Below, one piece after another: positions 46,044 to 55,523 of a stretch of 64,000 bases of DNA (position 1 is its first letter; the number at the start of each line of letters is the position of its first letter). A program made the position numbers and the translations under genes. The DNA is from Domibacillus sp. DTU_2020_1001157_1_SI_ALB_TIR_016 (GTDB lineage: Bacteria > Bacillota > Bacilli > Bacillales > Domibacillaceae): positions 248,001 through 312,000 of the forward strand of contig NZ_CP135438.1 in NCBI RefSeq assembly GCF_032341995.1. Reading direction: 5' to 3'. The notes under the pieces are model-generated. The model saw only the letters and a list, made by a program, of their open reading frames with translations, was not told the origin of the DNA and did not search any database.

Positions 46044-46809
46044 CTAATTCCGTTTGAATGGATTAAATAAAAACTCAAGGCATTTCCTGAAACATTCCTA
46101 CCAACAGTCTGCGTCTCATTTTTTATTACATTCTGTTTAACACTTATAGTGACACCGTTTTCAAAAGTCCTTGTATAAAATCAAGGTTTAGCTACTTCCT
46201 AAGGGCTAAATGTTTTTCTTTAATTACTCAGTATAAATTTTTAGTTAGTAATAATTATAACAATACATATAAATGTTGTAATAATTATTACTAAGATAAA
46301 TACATCTTATCATTAATATTTTTGGAAGTAAACGCTTTTTTGTTAAATAAGGGACAGTTAATAGTAATAAGCATTTAATCTAACGAGCAGAAAACGGCTT
46401 TGTTGGAAAACTCAGCAGCCAAAATGTTATAAATATTACCTACTCAAAGGGTAAATCCAAAATTCTTTATTTCTGTAACCCTTTCCACTTTCATTATTTA
46501 TAGGAATAACTTATCTTGTGAGAATCAAACCAATCTCATTAAGATGAGTCTTGATTTATATGGATAATTTATTGCTCAAGCATTGATAAAATATTCGGCT
46601 GCAAATATATATGATGATATTATTTTAGTTTTCATTTAATAAGGGGGTGTGCTGGAGATCTTGGAATAGTAAAAAGCCCGCCAAAAAGTGGACAAGCACT
46701 CGACAGGCTCTACATCATTTGTCTTAGGGAATCAAAACATAATTGATATCAAAAATGTTGTCGCACACGGCCGGAATACACTAGCCTGCGAAATAATCAG
46801 CAGATGAAT
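46044..46809. other. Long intergenic region, AT-rich
   Basis: About 770 bases. Weak cre-like strings occur at 46150-46163 and 46330-46345. A hairpin-like string with GGGCTTTTT on the minus strand is at 46670-46712. No gene recognised. Confidence 0.35.
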
Positions 46810-47595
46810 CTACACTAATATTTCTCTTTCTTTTCGTACTGCCAAAAACATGGTCTCTCCCTGAAAAGATTGAACTTCGGATGATTCAATTACGATAGAA
46901 AAAAACTTAATTAAATGATCTGGTGCAACAATCATTAGCCGGTTCAAATCCCTCTTTTCTTTCAAAGTAAGATTCATCCTGTCACACCATTCATCAAACA
47001 AAAATTCTTTTTTAAAAGTAAGTAGAAATTCGATTTGGAATCCATTTCGCTCCAATAATGAAATCCACTCTGTTTTTTTATATGCACGGTAGTGACTGGG
47101 ATCCCTTTTTTTCTCTATATAATTATAAAAAGCATCATATTCATTTAACTCGGAGACTACACTGTCAATTAAGTAAAACATGCCACCTTCTTTTAGGACT
47201 CGAGCAGTTTCACTCACAAGCTTTTCAATATGTCGAAAATGGTGAGGAGCCATTCTGGACGTTACAGCATCAAATTTATTTGATGTAAAAGGCAGCATTG
47301 AAACCTCACCTTTTATAAAAGTAATATTTTGATATCCACTAGAGTTGGTAAATCGCTTCCCAGTGTCCAACATCTTGGTTGTCGGGATAAAAGCAGTGAC
47401 CTTTTCAAATAGAGGTGCTAGTGTGTTTGCTACATCTACACTGCCAGTACCAATATCAAGAAGTTGCTCATTTTTATTTCCGTTCACCATCTCATAAAGA
47501 GTTTTGAGATCTTCCTTATCTGCATATACCTTGCTTATTGTGTATTTGCTTGTATTCATTTCAAAATGATTTGCTGTCATTTCTTTACTAAGCAT
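46810..47595 (-). CDS. Class I SAM-dependent methyltransferase
   Basis: 261 residues. Motif I LLDIGTGSVDVANTLAP, motif II FDAVTSRMAPHHF and motif III VLKEGGMFYLID are in the order of UbiE/Methyltransf_11 enzymes. AGGAGCG precedes the ATG. Single gene; the substrate cannot be inferred. The usual GxGxG loop reads GTGSVD, slightly unusual but acceptable. Confidence 0.88.
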   Translation of the reverse strand: MLSKEMTANHFEMNTSKYTISKVYADKEDLKTLYEMVNGNKNEQLLDIGTGSVDVANTLAPLFEKVTAFIPTTKMLDTGKRFTNSSGYQNITFIKGEVSMLPFTSNKFDAVTSRMAPHHFRHIEKLVSETARVLKEGGMFYLIDSVVSELNEYDAFYNYIEKKRDPSHYRAYKKTEWISLLERNGFQIEFLLTFKKEFLFDEWCDRMNLTLKEKRDLNRLMIVAPDHLIKFFSIVIESSEVQSFQGETMFLAVRKEREILV

Positions 47596-47819
47596 ACTCG
47601 CTCCTCATTTCATCGTTTTTATTACTTTTCATCAAGACCTTTTTTAAGTTTTGTAGCTTTTCTACTTTATTTTACGATACTCTAGTAATAAAAATAACTT
47701 TTATTTTTATTTATGTAAAATTTATTACTTTTTATGTTAACACCCTTTGTTTTCTCTGTAAATACATTTGAAAAGTGTCTTTTATTTGTCTCACTCTTTA
47801 AGTTAAGTCCCTCTGTATA

Positions 47820-48230
47820 CCAGCATCTTTCATCCCCCTCTATTCCAAAAGCTCGACTTATAGGCAAAGGTTTAGGGGACTATTTATTATGCTGGGAACC
47901 GACGATACATTTAGCTATATGGAAGGGATTTATACACACAGGTTAACACCTGACTACTCCATTGAAATGGGCAAGCGCAGCACCAAGCCTGAATATGCGG
48001 TGCTCAATCTGCCGGCAGCCTATTCCCTTACCTATCAAGTGATAGATCTGCTTTATCAGCATTTAGAGATAGATAACCTGCATGTTGAAATGATCGGGAA
48101 CCGTCTGGTACTTCATATAAAAAACACAATCCTTCGCGGAGATTCAGAAAAATTGGGCGCCAGCTTGCACAAGGCCGCATTCTGTACATCCGAGAGCATG
48201 AAGCAATGAGTAATGAATAATGAATTGAAA
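47820..48230 (+). pseudogene. Family-A gene remnant, copy 3
   Basis: Frames join to YQHLSSPSIPKARLIGKGLG, then LGTDDTFSYMEGIYTHRLTP, DYSIEMGKRSTKPEYAVLNL, PAAYSLTYQVIDLLYQHLEI and DNLHVEMIGNRLVLHIKNTI. A shifted end (AQGRILYIREHEAM) corresponds to QGRVRYVPEYEALS of copy 2. Its C-terminal part has diverged strongly from copy 2, so the copies are old paralogues rather than recent duplicates. Confidence 0.6.
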
Positions 48231-48398
48231 GAAAAGGAAGTAATATGCAGGAAGTCGCCAGAGATATAATTGAGAAAGTTTAGAACCATGGCAAAAACTG
48301 CTCTTTAAATATATAGTTATTGTTCATTTTATAGAAATATTTTGACTTTAACATATAGTGCATTTATTTATAATTTCCTTTGTTTTTTGTAATCCATT
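48231..48398. other. Spacer
   Basis: AT-rich spacer before the duplicated PTS segment; nothing recognised. Confidence 0.3.
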
Positions 48399-48436
48399 AA
48401 ATTAACGGTTAGTTTAAAACTCAAAAATATAAAAAT

Positions 48437-48533
48437 AGCCGCGGTAAATAAACCGCGGCTGCAAGCTGTCGACTTTGTCGACAGCTATTAGAAAATAAAA
48501 TAACCGTTAAGCTAGAGTAGTTAGCTTAACGGT
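48437..48533 (-). terminator. Three consecutive hairpins (copy A)
   Basis: AGCCGCGGT/ACCGCGGCT (48437-48460), AGCTGTCGAC/GTCGACAGCT (48464-48486) and ACCGTTAAGCTA/TAGCTTAACGGT (48503-48533), all perfect. They follow the IIA stop on the minus strand. Confidence 0.7.
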
Positions 48534-48549
48534 CTGATTGATGGTTAAA

Positions 48550-48939
48550 TTATTTTTTAATGATCGATAATTTTGTGGATACGTTGATGTTAGGCATCGC
48601 TTTTTCTTCTACACACATTGTTCCCGGCAGATCCGCATGGTCTGCTCCGTTAAATGCGATCGTGCAGTGGCCAAGCTCACTCACTGTCTCATTTACTTTA
48701 CCGCCGACAAACGTGATTTCATAAGACTGGTCGTCAAATGAGAGGATGTCGCCAGCTTCAATAGTGCCTTCTAATGAAACCACCGTATGGCTCACGGCGA
48801 TGTCGCGCAAATCCTTTGGCGCACTTTCATTAAAAAGAATGATCATCTTTTCTTCTGCAAACATTTCCACATCTGCACCAAGCTCTGTAACGGTTGACTG
48901 ATAGATTGTTTTCAGTTGTACACTCTCTTGAATACTCAT
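48550..48939 (-). CDS. PTS glucitol/sorbitol-type IIA component, duplicate copy
   Basis: 129 residues, differing from the copy at 58027 by only about two residues (SIQES for SVQES, KMIILF for KMLILF). Full reading frame with AGGAGGT before the ATG. The IIA domain accepts phosphate from HPr and passes it to IIB. This copy has only a truncated IIBC upstream and no recognisable promoter, so it may not be expressed. Its near-identity points to a recent duplication or gene conversion. Confidence 0.88.
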   Translation of the reverse strand: MSIQESVQLKTIYQSTVTELGADVEMFAEEKMIILFNESAPKDLRDIAVSHTVVSLEGTIEAGDILSFDDQSYEITFVGGKVNETVSELGHCTIAFNGADHADLPGTMCVEEKAMPNINVSTKLSIIKK

Positions 48940-48954
48940 GATTCTACCTCCTGT

Positions 48955-49145
48955 TTATTCATACATACCGGAGCTTGCAAAATAAGCAATCACAATTGCA
49001 AGCGACCCTGTAATTAAGCGTGACATTAAAACAGCCCGCACCCCAAGTTCTACCGTTTCCGGTTTTGCCTCCCCAAGAGTTAAGCCAACGGGCACAAAGT
49101 CTGTGCCTACCTGCGGGTTAATCGCAAACAAGGCCGGAAGCCTTC
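48955..49145 (-). pseudogene. srlE: srlE (IIBC) C-terminal fragment
   Basis: About 60 codons matching the end of the IIBC protein at 58432 ([39 protein letters not shown], ending FASSGMYE), with several substitutions. The rest of the gene is missing beyond 49140. Confidence 0.88.
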
Positions 49146-49351
49146 ATTTCTTTTTCTCTCTATATCCAAAAAGCTTTCCGTTTTTTCTCTTTGTTTTATA
49201 ACGTTCCATAGCTCTTGATTTAATACATTTTTTTACATATTCAATAACAATCCCCCTTAATTATAATTGTAACGGTATAATTAATCAATATATGAACAAA
49301 AAAATTATTTGGCATAAATTTAAATATTTTTATTTTATCATCTTCGGCGAG

Positions 49352-49392
49352 AACACCCCCACTTCAACCGTCAGGTAAGTGGGCGGTAGTTC
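49352..49392 (-). repeat. IS200/IS605-type end hairpin
   Basis: CCCACTTACC...GGTTGAAGTGGGGG (minus strand) is a typical subterminal hairpin of Bacillus IS605-group elements. It directly follows the truncated topB gene and no transposase remains. The call is by resemblance only. Confidence 0.45.
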
Positions 49393-50062
49393 AATCATCT
49401 TTTCTCTGCTTTTTCAGGCTTTCTAAGCAAAACAATATCCTCATTCTGGAGTCTTGTTGCTGTTGTACAGCCTTTTGAATCGTCGAGCTATCCATTTTTT
49501 CGGGCATCGTTTCAATCAAATTCTGCACGAATTTTTTAATGTTCTGGATAAAAGTATCGGATGAACCAGAGCCTTCCCCGATCTTTCTTAAATAGGATTC
49601 CCATTTTGCGGTCATAGAAGGACTGGATAACAAAGTCCCTTGAATCGCTTCACAAAGAATTTCGGCTTTTTTTGTGCTAAATACAATGTTTTTCTTAACA
49701 TCAAGATAGCCGTTCTTTTTAATCGTTTCGATAATGCCAGACCGGGTTGCTTCAGTGCCGATCCCCTCTACTTCTTTTAAAATCTCACTATCCGCTTCAT
49801 CATCGACCATTTTTCCAGCCGTTTTCATGAGGTTGATTAGACCGCCTTCCGTAAACGGCTTGGGAGGACTTGTGCGCCCTTCTTTGCTGTTTAGGACTGC
49901 TGCTACATGTTCATCTTTAGAAATGCAATGCTTGGCAGCACGTTATTTGAAGCGTTTTTTCGCCTTAATCCTCTTTTTGGTGAGAAAACAGCTCTTTCCA
50001 TCCTTTTTCAAGCTCTACTTTTCCAATTGTCTCAAATTCAATATCTTTCACTATCGTTATTT
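49391..50062 (-). pseudogene. topB: topB (DNA topoisomerase III) fragment
   Basis: The clearest part (49391-49828 and upstream) reads SKDEHVAAVLNSKEGRTSPP, KPFTEGGLINLMKTAGKMVD, EVEGIGTEATRSGIIETIKK and MTAKWESYLRKIGEGSGSS, the central region of TopB. Upstream, FETIGKVELEKGWKELF belongs to the same protein but is out of frame. Both the TOPRIM N-terminus with the catalytic Tyr and the C-terminus are gone. Confidence 0.85.
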
Positions 50063-50162
50063 AAAGCTTTATTAGTTAGTCTGTCAGTAAATTATTTGAA
50101 TTTTACATATAAAGAAATATACACAAACGTATGTAGTTTATCCTATTGTAGGAGGTCCATAT

Positions 50163-50459
50163 ATGGAGGAATTGTTCTTTATAAGAAGCATCAAACAGGA
50201 TGCCACTACGATTGTTTTTGCTGTAAACAACGAAAGTGGGAAAAGGACCTTCAGAAAAAACATTTTTTTCGAAAAGCAATTGATCCTGGTAAATATAGAT
50301 TTCAACACCCTGGCTAGAAAATATAAAGAATACGCGCTTAAAAGCGGGAAAAGATTCAATCTATTTAGTATAAGAACACATTCAGATACAAGTGATTTTC
50401 CCATTGAAACCACGCTGTTCGTTAACTTTCCTACCAAACACATTTTACAGAAATTTTAA
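50163..50459 (+). CDS. Hypothetical protein
   Basis: 98 residues with a strong ribosome site (GTAGGAGGT, seven bases before ATG). Basic and mixed alpha/beta: MEELFFIRSIKQDATTIVFA, KKNIFFEKQLILVNIDF-like middle, ending in FVNFPTKHILQKF. No signal or membrane helix. Not recognised. It ends eight bases before a 46-bp palindromic terminator, which supports a real transcription unit. Confidence 0.65.
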   Translation: MEELFFIRSIKQDATTIVFAVNNESGKRTFRKNIFFEKQLILVNIDFNTLARKYKEYALKSGKRFNLFSIRTHSDTSDFPIETTLFVNFPTKHILQKF

Positions 50460-50467
50460 AAAATAAA

Positions 50468-50513
50468 AATAGTGTACCTAATCAAAAGTATACTTTTGAT
50501 TAGGTACACTATT
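50468..50513. terminator. Perfect 46-bp palindrome between convergent genes
   Basis: Arms AATAGTGTACCTAATCAAAAGTA and the exact complement, centred at 50490/50491. Serves the plus-strand hypothetical gene and possibly the convergent thioesterase gene. Confidence 0.75.
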
Positions 50514-50563
50514 GCTCGCTAACTTGATGTTTTTTCTCTTGTTCAAGCATTGATTTACTACTT

Positions 50564-50956
50564 TTAATAGGCAGATTCTTTAATGAAAAAAGTCGCTGTC
50601 CCTATTGCAACCAATTGATTTTGATCATTAAAGATCTCAGATGTTCCTACAACCAAGGTTGTTCCTCTATGCAATAACGATGTCTTTGCTAATAGAAATG
50701 CTCCATTTGCCGGCTTTATGTAATTAATTTTCAGTTCAACTGTTGAAGACCGCTGATTTTCATATAATGTTGATCGAACAGCACTTCCGATAGAAATATC
50801 TATAAGAGAAGCTAGTACTCCTCCGTGAACATTTCCTGAAAAGTTGAATAGGTCTGGAAACAAATCAATTCTCACTTCTGCAGCTCCATCTGCCACATTA
50901 ATTTCTTTTACATTAAGAAGGTTACGGAAAGGGTTATTTTGGTGTTCTTTTACCAT
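50564..50956 (-). CDS. PaaI-type hotdog-fold thioesterase
   Basis: 130 residues from the ATG at 50956 (AAGGAG nine bases upstream); the frame is open for 10 more codons without a site. Family motif FNFSGNVHGGVLASLIDISI contains the HGG loop and the acidic catalytic residue. Hydrolyses an acyl-CoA, often an aryl or medium-chain one; substrate unknown. Single gene. Confidence 0.88.
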   Translation of the reverse strand: MVKEHQNNPFRNLLNVKEINVADGAAEVRIDLFPDLFNFSGNVHGGVLASLIDISIGSAVRSTLYENQRSSTVELKINYIKPANGAFLLAKTSLLHRGTTLVVGTSEIFNDQNQLVAIGTATFFIKESAY

Positions 50957-51034
50957 GGAGTATCTTCTCCTTACTTTAGTTTCCAAAAGCGATCAAAAAG
51001 AGCAGGTATTAGCCTCCTCTTTTGATTATAACGG

Positions 51035-51222
51035 TTTCATAGAAATGTTAACACCTGACTATTCCATTGAAATGGGCAAGCACAGCACCAAGCCAGGATA
51101 AGCGGGGCTTAATCTGCCGGCGGTCTATTCCCTCACCTATCAAGTGATGGATCTACTTTATCAGCAGGTGTTGGTCGCCAATATGTATATGGCACGGTTA
51201 AAGGACCGTTCCATATACATAT
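51035..51222 (+). pseudogene. Family-A gene remnant, copy 4
   Basis: The middle of the family only: LTPDYSIEMGKHSTKPG and a stop, then GLNLPAVYSLTYQVMDLLYQ-like and ANMYMARLKDR. It lies between the thioesterase gene and the esterase terminator. Confidence 0.6.
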
Positions 51223-51225
51223 AAA

Positions 51226-51265
51226 AGCGCCCTAGCTTAAAAAATAAGCTAGAGCGCATTTTTTA
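51226..51265 (-). terminator. Terminator of the secreted esterase
   Basis: AAAAGCGC, CTAGCTTA / TAAGCTAG, GCGC stem with one bulge on each side. It overlaps the esterase stop region. Confidence 0.75.
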
Positions 51266-52591
51266 CTTATCCAATGATTTATCAGCCAGCCATTCCATCA
51301 GCGTGACGGTTTTCCCATCAATTGTCTTTGAAACTTCATTGTTATATACAGGGATCCAAGACCAGTGGCCGTCGTATTCATATGGTGTTCCGTCTGCTTT
51401 TTTATACAGGCCTGAAGTATCAACCACTTTGTCGAACAAGGACAGATGAACATCTGTTGCTCCTGCCTCGGTCAGTCGGTTGTACGTTGGAACAACATAC
51501 TCATTAACAGGTACAGTAGTATCTGTTTCAGCTGCAACGAACCATATTGGGAGGTCCTTCATACTCTGAATGTCTTCATCTGAAATTAGGGTATCCTTTA
51601 AAGCTTCGCAAGTCGGGAATGCAGCCGCAAAGTATTCGGGATAATCACGGATCATCAGCATGGTCATATAACCCCCGTTTGAATCTCCGCCAATAAGAAT
51701 CCGTTCAGGATCAATGTCTTTATTCTTTGCCACATAGTCTTTTATCAGTGACATAAGCGCTTCTTCATATTTTGATGTCCCATCTCCAAATCCCGTAAAT
51801 CCGTCCATCCAGAAGGTCGGGGTCTGCGGAGCTAGCACATAGGCACCGTCAAAATAGGATTGAATCTCTTCAGAAGCAAAATTGGCTGCCTTATTACCAG
51901 AAATCGGGATGGTTGGATCTGTTCCGCCCTCGCCCATGCCGTGAAGCCAGATAATTAATGGATTCTTTTTATTGTCCTCCGCTGGTGCATAATCGGCATA
52001 AGTTAACGTTACATCATCGTAAGTCGCTTCTCCGGTGCCAAAATCATCAACCAATTCCCTTACTCCACCAGTAAAGGTATCCGCAACTAATCCAGAAACC
52101 TTCCCTGCCGGCGTGAGGATGTCCTTCTGCTGGGTGATCGTGTAATCGCTCTCATTCCAGTCATTTAAAAAAGTTCCCATATCAAAGTTCATTGGTGACC
52201 CCAATGTTACAGTCGGGCCAATTTCCATTTCTAGTACTGCATATTTACCTGTTTGGACCGCAGGGTTTCCATGCTTGTCTGCAACATAGGCTTTCGTTAC
52301 TTTGCGGTACCCTTCCTCCAAAAAAGGATTGGCCAGCCGGCTGTCGTTTCTTTGTACATGGACATTAAACGTATCTGCCGTTACAGAATGTACAGGCACC
52401 GGCCTGCCTAAATCGACAATCACCTTGGTAATTGCTGGTCCCCAGTCTTCAATTTCAGTAACAGTCTGGTAGGATGCCGGCTGTGCCTTGACTTCCTTGG
52501 CCATCACCCCTGAATTGAACGAGAAGGTGGTACCCGCCGCCAAAGTACATAACAATGTTATTTTCGCTGTCTTCTTGATATCCTTTAACAT
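51263..52591 (-). CDS. Secreted alpha/beta-hydrolase esterase (PHB-depolymerase/feruloyl-esterase-like)
   Basis: 442 residues. A signal peptide (about residues 1-31) is followed by a 160-residue N-terminal Ig-like domain, then an alpha/beta-hydrolase domain. Catalytic candidates: Ser in IGGDSNGGYMTM, Asp in AAETDTTVPV, His in YDGHWSW; the oxyanion region is WLHGMGEGGTDP. Similar proteins cleave esters of polysaccharides or peptides. A cre-like site upstream fits carbon-regulated expression. An AraC-type regulator gene lies 180 bases upstream on the same strand and may control it. Confidence 0.88.
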   Translation of the reverse strand: MLKDIKKTAKITLLCTLAAGTTFSFNSGVMAKEVKAQPASYQTVTEIEDWGPAITKVIVDLGRPVPVHSVTADTFNVHVQRNDSRLANPFLEEGYRKVTKAYVADKHGNPAVQTGKYAVLEMEIGPTVTLGSPMNFDMGTFLNDWNESDYTITQQKDILTPAGKVSGLVADTFTGGVRELVDDFGTGEATYDDVTLTYADYAPAEDNKKNPLIIWLHGMGEGGTDPTIPISGNKAANFASEEIQSYFDGAYVLAPQTPTFWMDGFTGFGDGTSKYEEALMSLIKDYVAKNKDIDPERILIGGDSNGGYMTMLMIRDYPEYFAAAFPTCEALKDTLISDEDIQSMKDLPIWFVAAETDTTVPVNEYVVPTYNRLTEAGATDVHLSLFDKVVDTSGLYKKADGTPYEYDGHWSWIPVYNNEVSKTIDGKTVTLMEWLADKSLDK

Positions 52592-52641
52592 ATTCGTCTT
52601 CCTCCTTTTGTTCTGAAAAGATGTTGCTTATGAATCTTATT

Positions 52642-52655
52642 TAAAAGCGCTTACA
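52642..52655 (-). promoter_or_regulatory. cre-like site upstream of the esterase gene
   Basis: TAAAAGCGCTTACA on the plus strand (TGTAAGCGCTTTTA on the other) matches 13 of 14 consensus positions, about 50 bases before the start. Confidence 0.6.
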
Positions 52656-52772
52656 TACATTTTAAAATATAATTCTAACGAGTTCCTGTCTTTTTTTAGC
52701 TTATTTATGGTTAAATCCTGACCATTTAAAAACAAATAGATTGCAAAATTAAATCCTATCGTTTACCCGGCT

Positions 52773-53642
52773 TCAGCTTCGATTACGCTTTTGTTCTTTT
52801 CGGTATTGATAGGCTGTTATGTTATAAGCAGCTTTAAAGACACGGTTATATGACTTTTCATTCGGAAACCCGTGATTTAAGGCAATCTGGATAATAGGGT
52901 GATCAGTATTCATCAATTCAGGAAATGATTTTTCCAGGCGGATTGCATTTATGTAATTCAGTACCGTCATCCCTGTATATCTCATGAAAAAACGCGAGAG
53001 ATACTCTGGTGATAAATTGAATTGGCTTGATAGAATATCCAGGGATAAATTATGCTTATAGTTTTCTTGAATAAAATTTGTAATCATGGCCAGCCGTTCG
53101 GTATACTTCCTGGCTTCGATCCTGCTATTGCTCTTTTTCTTTATCTTAAAATGTTTTAACAAGAGATAGACTAATTCATAGGTTAAGCTTGTTACTTTTA
53201 TGTAGGCTAAAGAGTTTTTTTCAAATTCACGATAGGCATTAATGATGGCATTTAAATTCTTGCGCAGCTCATCAAACTGTCTCTTTTTTTGGCGAGCCTG
53301 TTCGCCAATCGATATACAGTCAAATTCTACTTGATCACTGTCAGGAAAAATAGCCTTTAAAAATTCATTGGGGATCAAGAGCGTAACTGCTTTTCGATTC
53401 TGGCCTCTATTAACCGAGAAGGAATGAATAGCATTTGAGTTAATGACAACAATATCACCTTCCCCCGATTCATACTCTTTCCCATCAATATAGATATTGT
53501 CAATCTTTCCGGAAAGAACATAAGAGATTTCAACACTATCATGCCAATGTCTCGAGATGAATGCCTGATTATCTGAAGTATGGATAATAATTTTCAGGGG
53601 CAAATTCTTATGTAGTTTAATCAATTCATAGCTGTATTCCAT
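52773..53642 (-). CDS. AraC-family transcription regulator
   Basis: 289 residues. The N-terminal cupin (HWHDSVEISYVLSGKIDN, VVINSNAIHSFSV) resembles sugar-sensing AraC proteins. The C-terminal HTH pair is LSLDILSSQFNLSPEYLSRF and IQIALNHGFPNEKSYNRVF. It lies between the esterase gene and the bgl operon on the same strand. The target is not evident; the esterase is the nearest candidate. Confidence 0.9.
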   Translation of the reverse strand: MEYSYELIKLHKNLPLKIIIHTSDNQAFISRHWHDSVEISYVLSGKIDNIYIDGKEYESGEGDIVVINSNAIHSFSVNRGQNRKAVTLLIPNEFLKAIFPDSDQVEFDCISIGEQARQKKRQFDELRKNLNAIINAYREFEKNSLAYIKVTSLTYELVYLLLKHFKIKKKSNSRIEARKYTERLAMITNFIQENYKHNLSLDILSSQFNLSPEYLSRFFMRYTGMTVLNYINAIRLEKSFPELMNTDHPIIQIALNHGFPNEKSYNRVFKAAYNITAYQYRKEQKRNRS

Positions 53643-53954
53643 TACTGTGCCTCCAACCTGTCACGTTTTTTATTCCCACAATACATAAAAAACTCGCGTA
53701 GTCTGTGAGTCTTGCTAACTAGTATGAATCTTTCATTCAAGGACAGCCTTTTTCTAGGGAGAGGACTAATCAATTTGTTTAAAGTCTTTCTGCAAAAGAT
53801 CCTTTTGGTTCCCGTTCAAAAACAATTTTATCGATGATGCGCCCCAAAATACATGATTCAGATCTAGAGCTTGATAAAATATAATTGCATTTACGCCGCT
53901 TTAGATATTGCATATTTTTTAAACAGATAAGCGATAAGCTCTTTTATCTTTAGT
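53643..53954. other. Intergenic region
   Basis: About 310 bases, no gene seen. It should include the promoter of the AraC-type gene. Confidence 0.35.
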
Positions 53955-53987
53955 AATAAAAGGACTGTTCTATTTAAGAACAGTCCT
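53955..53987 (-). terminator. Terminator of the bgl operon
   Basis: Perfect 11-bp stem AGGACTGTTCT/AGAACAGTCCT, loop of five, followed by TTTATTACT on the minus strand, 34 bases after bglH. Confidence 0.85.
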
Positions 53988-54021
53988 GAAAGAATATTTT
54001 TCTCTGTTTATCCTGGCCAAA

Positions 54022-55503
<1,482 letters not shown>

Positions 55504-55523
55504 TTATTCGTTTTCAGCAGCGT

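Larger units (their letters stand above)
48399..49140. repeat. Partial duplication of the glucitol PTS operon 3' end (copy A)
   Basis: About 740 bases closely match 57876-58616 in the same orientation. They include three hairpins, the whole IIA gene and the last 60 codons of the IIBC gene. Similarity stops at about 49140. Confidence 0.9.

Noticed and set aside
46670..46712. GGGCTTTTT hairpin-like string as a terminator
   Set aside because: The stem is only five base pairs with a long loop, and no gene ends nearby on that strand.
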